This document shows positions 61,201 to 64,000 of a DNA stretch of 64,000 bases, piece after piece. The notes beneath the pieces are model-generated. The model was not told the origin of the DNA. It did not search any database and saw only the letters and a list, made by a program, of their open reading frames with translations. Source of the stretch: Acridotheres tristis (Eukaryota > Chordata > Aves > Passeriformes > Sturnidae); NCBI GenBank assembly GCA_037013685.1, contig CM072885.1, positions 68,737,785 through 68,801,784 on the forward strand. The letters run 5' to 3'. Position numbers and translations under genes: made by a program. The number at the start of each line of letters is the position of its first letter. The first letter of the stretch is position 1.

Positions 61201-64000
61201 CCAGGACACAAAATAAGAGTGTGTGCAAATCTGGACCTTTGCATCCAAGTTGGTTTCTGCTTTTGGCAGTGGCTTGTTAAAGTCAGATTTGCAGTAGCTG
61301 CCCAAACCATGCAGGATGTCAGTGAATATGTCTGCAGAGCAATGCACAAATGCATTCAAGTGTACATTTGCCCATGAAGATGCTGTGACTGTCTCTCCAG
61401 ATACTGGGTAGGTGTAAACAAGTGACAATTTCTGCACACATGAACGGAGAGCATTTATAGATAGTGCGAAAATGGGATTTTCTGGAGGCTGGTAGGAAAT
61501 GTGATCTTTGGATACCTCCTTAAGGCAGCACCATCTCTAAGCTGAGTTTACATCTTTGTGAAACCTTACTCCAGATTTCTGGATCTTTTTGCTTCTGCTT
61601 AGGAGGTTGCATTGAAAATCTTTCTCTGTTATCCTCGGTATTAATTATCCTCAGATGCCAGAGCAGTGAGCTCTACATCTCCCCAGCTTCTGAGGAGAAG
61701 CAAATCCTGGAGCATGAATTGGCAGGCAAGAACAAAGCAGAAACTTTGCCTTGGCTGCTTGATGAAAGGGCTGATCCAAGAGCTAAGTCCAGTTCTTACT
61801 CTTGGTTTCAGCCCTCCATTAGTAACTGATAATCCCATGCACCTCATTTTCCCTACCACTGACTAGTTTTAAAAATACTTACTTTGGGTAGTATCTACAT
61901 AAAAAGTGATTAATATTGCATTGTGTGGGTTCTATACTGTCCCTACTCAAGATAAGATCTTCTGATTTCTAATTGGAGAAATGTGTGAGGCTTTTCTGTA
62001 AATGTGCTCTGGGAGCCAAGCTGGGCTTCTCTTGGTTTAAGTTGATGTATTGTTCTGAGGCATAACCAGACTTTGATTAACAGTTTTACTGCTAGTGCTT
62101 ATGATACAGAGGAATGCAAATAAACGTCCTGCTCTCTTGTATTTTAAATATTTAATTCAGACTCATCTGGTATTTTTCATTATTAATACTACTATTATTA
62201 TTTTTACTGCATCTCGCTTTCAGGCAGCTGTTTTTCACAGTGCTTTGCTAGTCCAGCTAGCCTGAGGTACAGAGTGAGCCTCTCTGCAACCCTCTGCTGT
62301 TGTTGAACACAAGATGACCCACAGCTTTATTAATGTCAAATGAGATTTCTGAGTGCTTGGGGACGTTGCAATCAGGCCTGGGATATTTCCTTTTCTGTTT
62401 TCTACCTAATCTGGTAAGCAGACTAGAACAGGCTTTGTCTCTTTTGGTCCTTACTTAGGCAGAGTCTAAGCAGCAAAGCCTCCAGCCCTGAGGCTCAGTT
62501 TTAGGACATGCAGGTTGCATCCTCCTCCTCTATCCAAGGATCTGCTTGTCTCCCTGCCACACACACACAAAAAGAGTATTCCCCCACCAGGGAATGCTTT
62601 TCTCAGTGTCTGCAGCCAGCACCTGCTTTTCATATTGCTGCAAAAGGAGGGAATCTGTGGTTTGGGTGACCAGCTGCCTTCAGTCACAGCTGAACTGTGC
62701 TTTTGATAGTTGTGCTGTGAGATTTCATAGATCCTGCAGGTGACTGAGTGGAAAATACATTGTGTGTCTGTTTGTATTGTTTTCTGTACTTCCAGAGAAG
62801 TCTGGCTCTGTGCATTGGCACTCTTAAAGACCATCCAGCAGTTTATCACCATCAGGAAAGATGCACCATCAGGTGCTGCTCAGGCTGATACACCTATCCA
62901 GGGAGAGCTCTGACATGGTTTCCTACCAAAAAAACACTCATGGTTCATGTAAGTTGGGCTGGTGCCATATAAAAGAATAAACATTGTCCAAGGGCTGTGT
63001 AGGAACAGCTCAGAATGGGGAGAATCCTTTCCATCCTCACTCTTCTTGTGTCCATAGCTTGGTGTTTGAATCCGTTCCATGTGTGGTAGATTCATTTTTT
63101 TTCTTCTTGTCACAGCTATTTCAGAGGAGGAATACTTTGAGCAAGCAGCCATAAGTCCAGATGGAGTGTACAGGTCTCTAAAAATAATGTCTGTGGAGCT
63201 GAGCATGCTATTTTAGCCCAAACAAAAGAGGTTCAGACGTGAGTAGCTGTAGGTTAAGGGCTTCAATGGTAAAAGTGTATCTACAGGTACTTTTCTTCAT
63301 CACTCATGCCTTCAACAAATACCTCAGGGGTTTTGTATTGATTTATACAAGGTCAGCAGCTTTACAAAAAGCCCACATCTTGCCACAACCACGTTTCTTG
63401 GCTTCTGTGCAGTCAAAATCTCAACTTTATATACTCACATGGATTTTTTTAAAGCAGTTGCATGCATATGCAATGATTTAAAAAGCTCTCCCACAGAGGG
63501 TTTCATGTTTGTATTATTGTTTTGTTTATACTAGTAGTAGTAGCTGACTAAAGATATATGTGTCTTCTGGGGAGGCTTGTCCTTTCTGCACATATGTGTT
63601 TGTGCAGTATATAACAATATACTTTTGTCTTATTTTATAACACTTAGGCTATTTATGTCGTTGTATCTTCACCCCTAGTCCTGTTTAAAAGCATTAAAAA
63701 TTTTTCAAACTTGAATATAGGCATGGAGTTCTTGAAGGATGCTTTTAAAGTGCTTTAAAATTGTGGATTTCTCTGCCTAGTAGTGCAAAAAACCCCAACA
63801 ATCAGCTTTTCCAATCTCAAAAAAAATCCAGATCCAGTTACAAAACCAGCAACTAACCTCAGCTCCAATATGCTGCATGCAGTTTGTTTCACAAAGAGAT
63901 GGTTTTGCAGATGGGAATGATTAGCAATAGAATGTATTGCAATAATGGAGCGTGCTAAGGTTACGTAAGTTCAGAAATATACAGTGAAAACAGACTGTCA
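58261..64000. other. Non-coding sequence to window end
   Basis: I see no gene or recognisable transposon. A 100-codon plus frame (59160-59462) is hydrophobic but unrecognised. A G-rich spot lies at about 59,993-60,014, with three G runs, not the four needed for a standard quadruplex. A POU-dimer-like word lies at 63462-63473. TAG repeats run at about 63,534-63,542. Confidence 0.65.
63462..63473. promoter_or_regulatory. POU-dimer (MORE)-like word
   Basis: ATGCATATGCAA matches 11 of 12 bases of the palindromic POU-dimer element ATGCATATGCAT. It lies inside a longer near-palindrome (TTGCATGCATATGCAA). Motif only; a chance match is quite possible. Confidence 0.2.

Noticed and set aside
35270..62121. 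Three perfect octamer words ATGCAAAT (35270, 59949, 62114)
   Set aside because: About two are expected by chance on both strands of 64 kb, and they are far apart.

Overview
This window looks like non-coding bird nuclear DNA. The evidence is the repeat content: 3' ends of CR1 (chicken-repeat-1) LINEs in both orientations, and two solo endogenous-retrovirus LTRs of types familiar from avian genomes. A third, AT-rich block may be another LTR. Recognisable repeats cover only about 5% of the window, which also suits a bird. A songbird is possible, but that rests on weak recollection of one repeat and was not tested. No bacterial, organellar or viral gene layout is present.

I found no protein-coding exon, tRNA, rRNA or CRISPR array that I could defend. 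The open frames outside repeats are at most about 200 codons, roughly what chance gives in 64 kb. They do not resemble known families, and many overlap one another or lie in repeats. The stretch is best read as intergenic DNA or the inside of one or more long introns.

Layout: 1-5,092 is plain AT-rich sequence. A 34-base T tract at 5,093 precedes an unusual AT-rich block (about 5,160-5,960). 5,961-19,607 is plain sequence with homopolymer tracts and one strong TATA-like site (8,827). 19,608-20,142 is a solo LTR, followed by old CR1 pieces (20,657-20,820, possibly 21,070-21,115). 21,116-28,017 is plain. A short CR1 piece lies at 28,018, and a C/A-rich minisatellite whose minus strand carries several G-quadruplex motifs spans about 29,265-29,695. 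29,823-39,925 is plain. From 39.9 to 45.7 kb the sequence is denser in signals: a perfect 16-bp inverted repeat (39,926-39,968), a promoter-like cluster of CRE, GC box and TATA box (40,492-40,593), two RFX-like sites (40,850-40,891), a CR1 piece (41,355), a solo LTR (42,865-43,690), a 24-bp tandem duplication, a CTCF-like site and the longest CR1 copy (45,050-45,733). From 45,734 to the end it is plain, with one stretch near 57.8-58.3 kb that looks like a possible conserved non-coding element.

No genes can be linked into a pathway. The points most worth checking are the G-quadruplex minisatellite, the 16-bp inverted repeat, the promoter-like cluster and the unclassified AT-rich block. Family assignments of repeats come from reading and memory, not from a database search.
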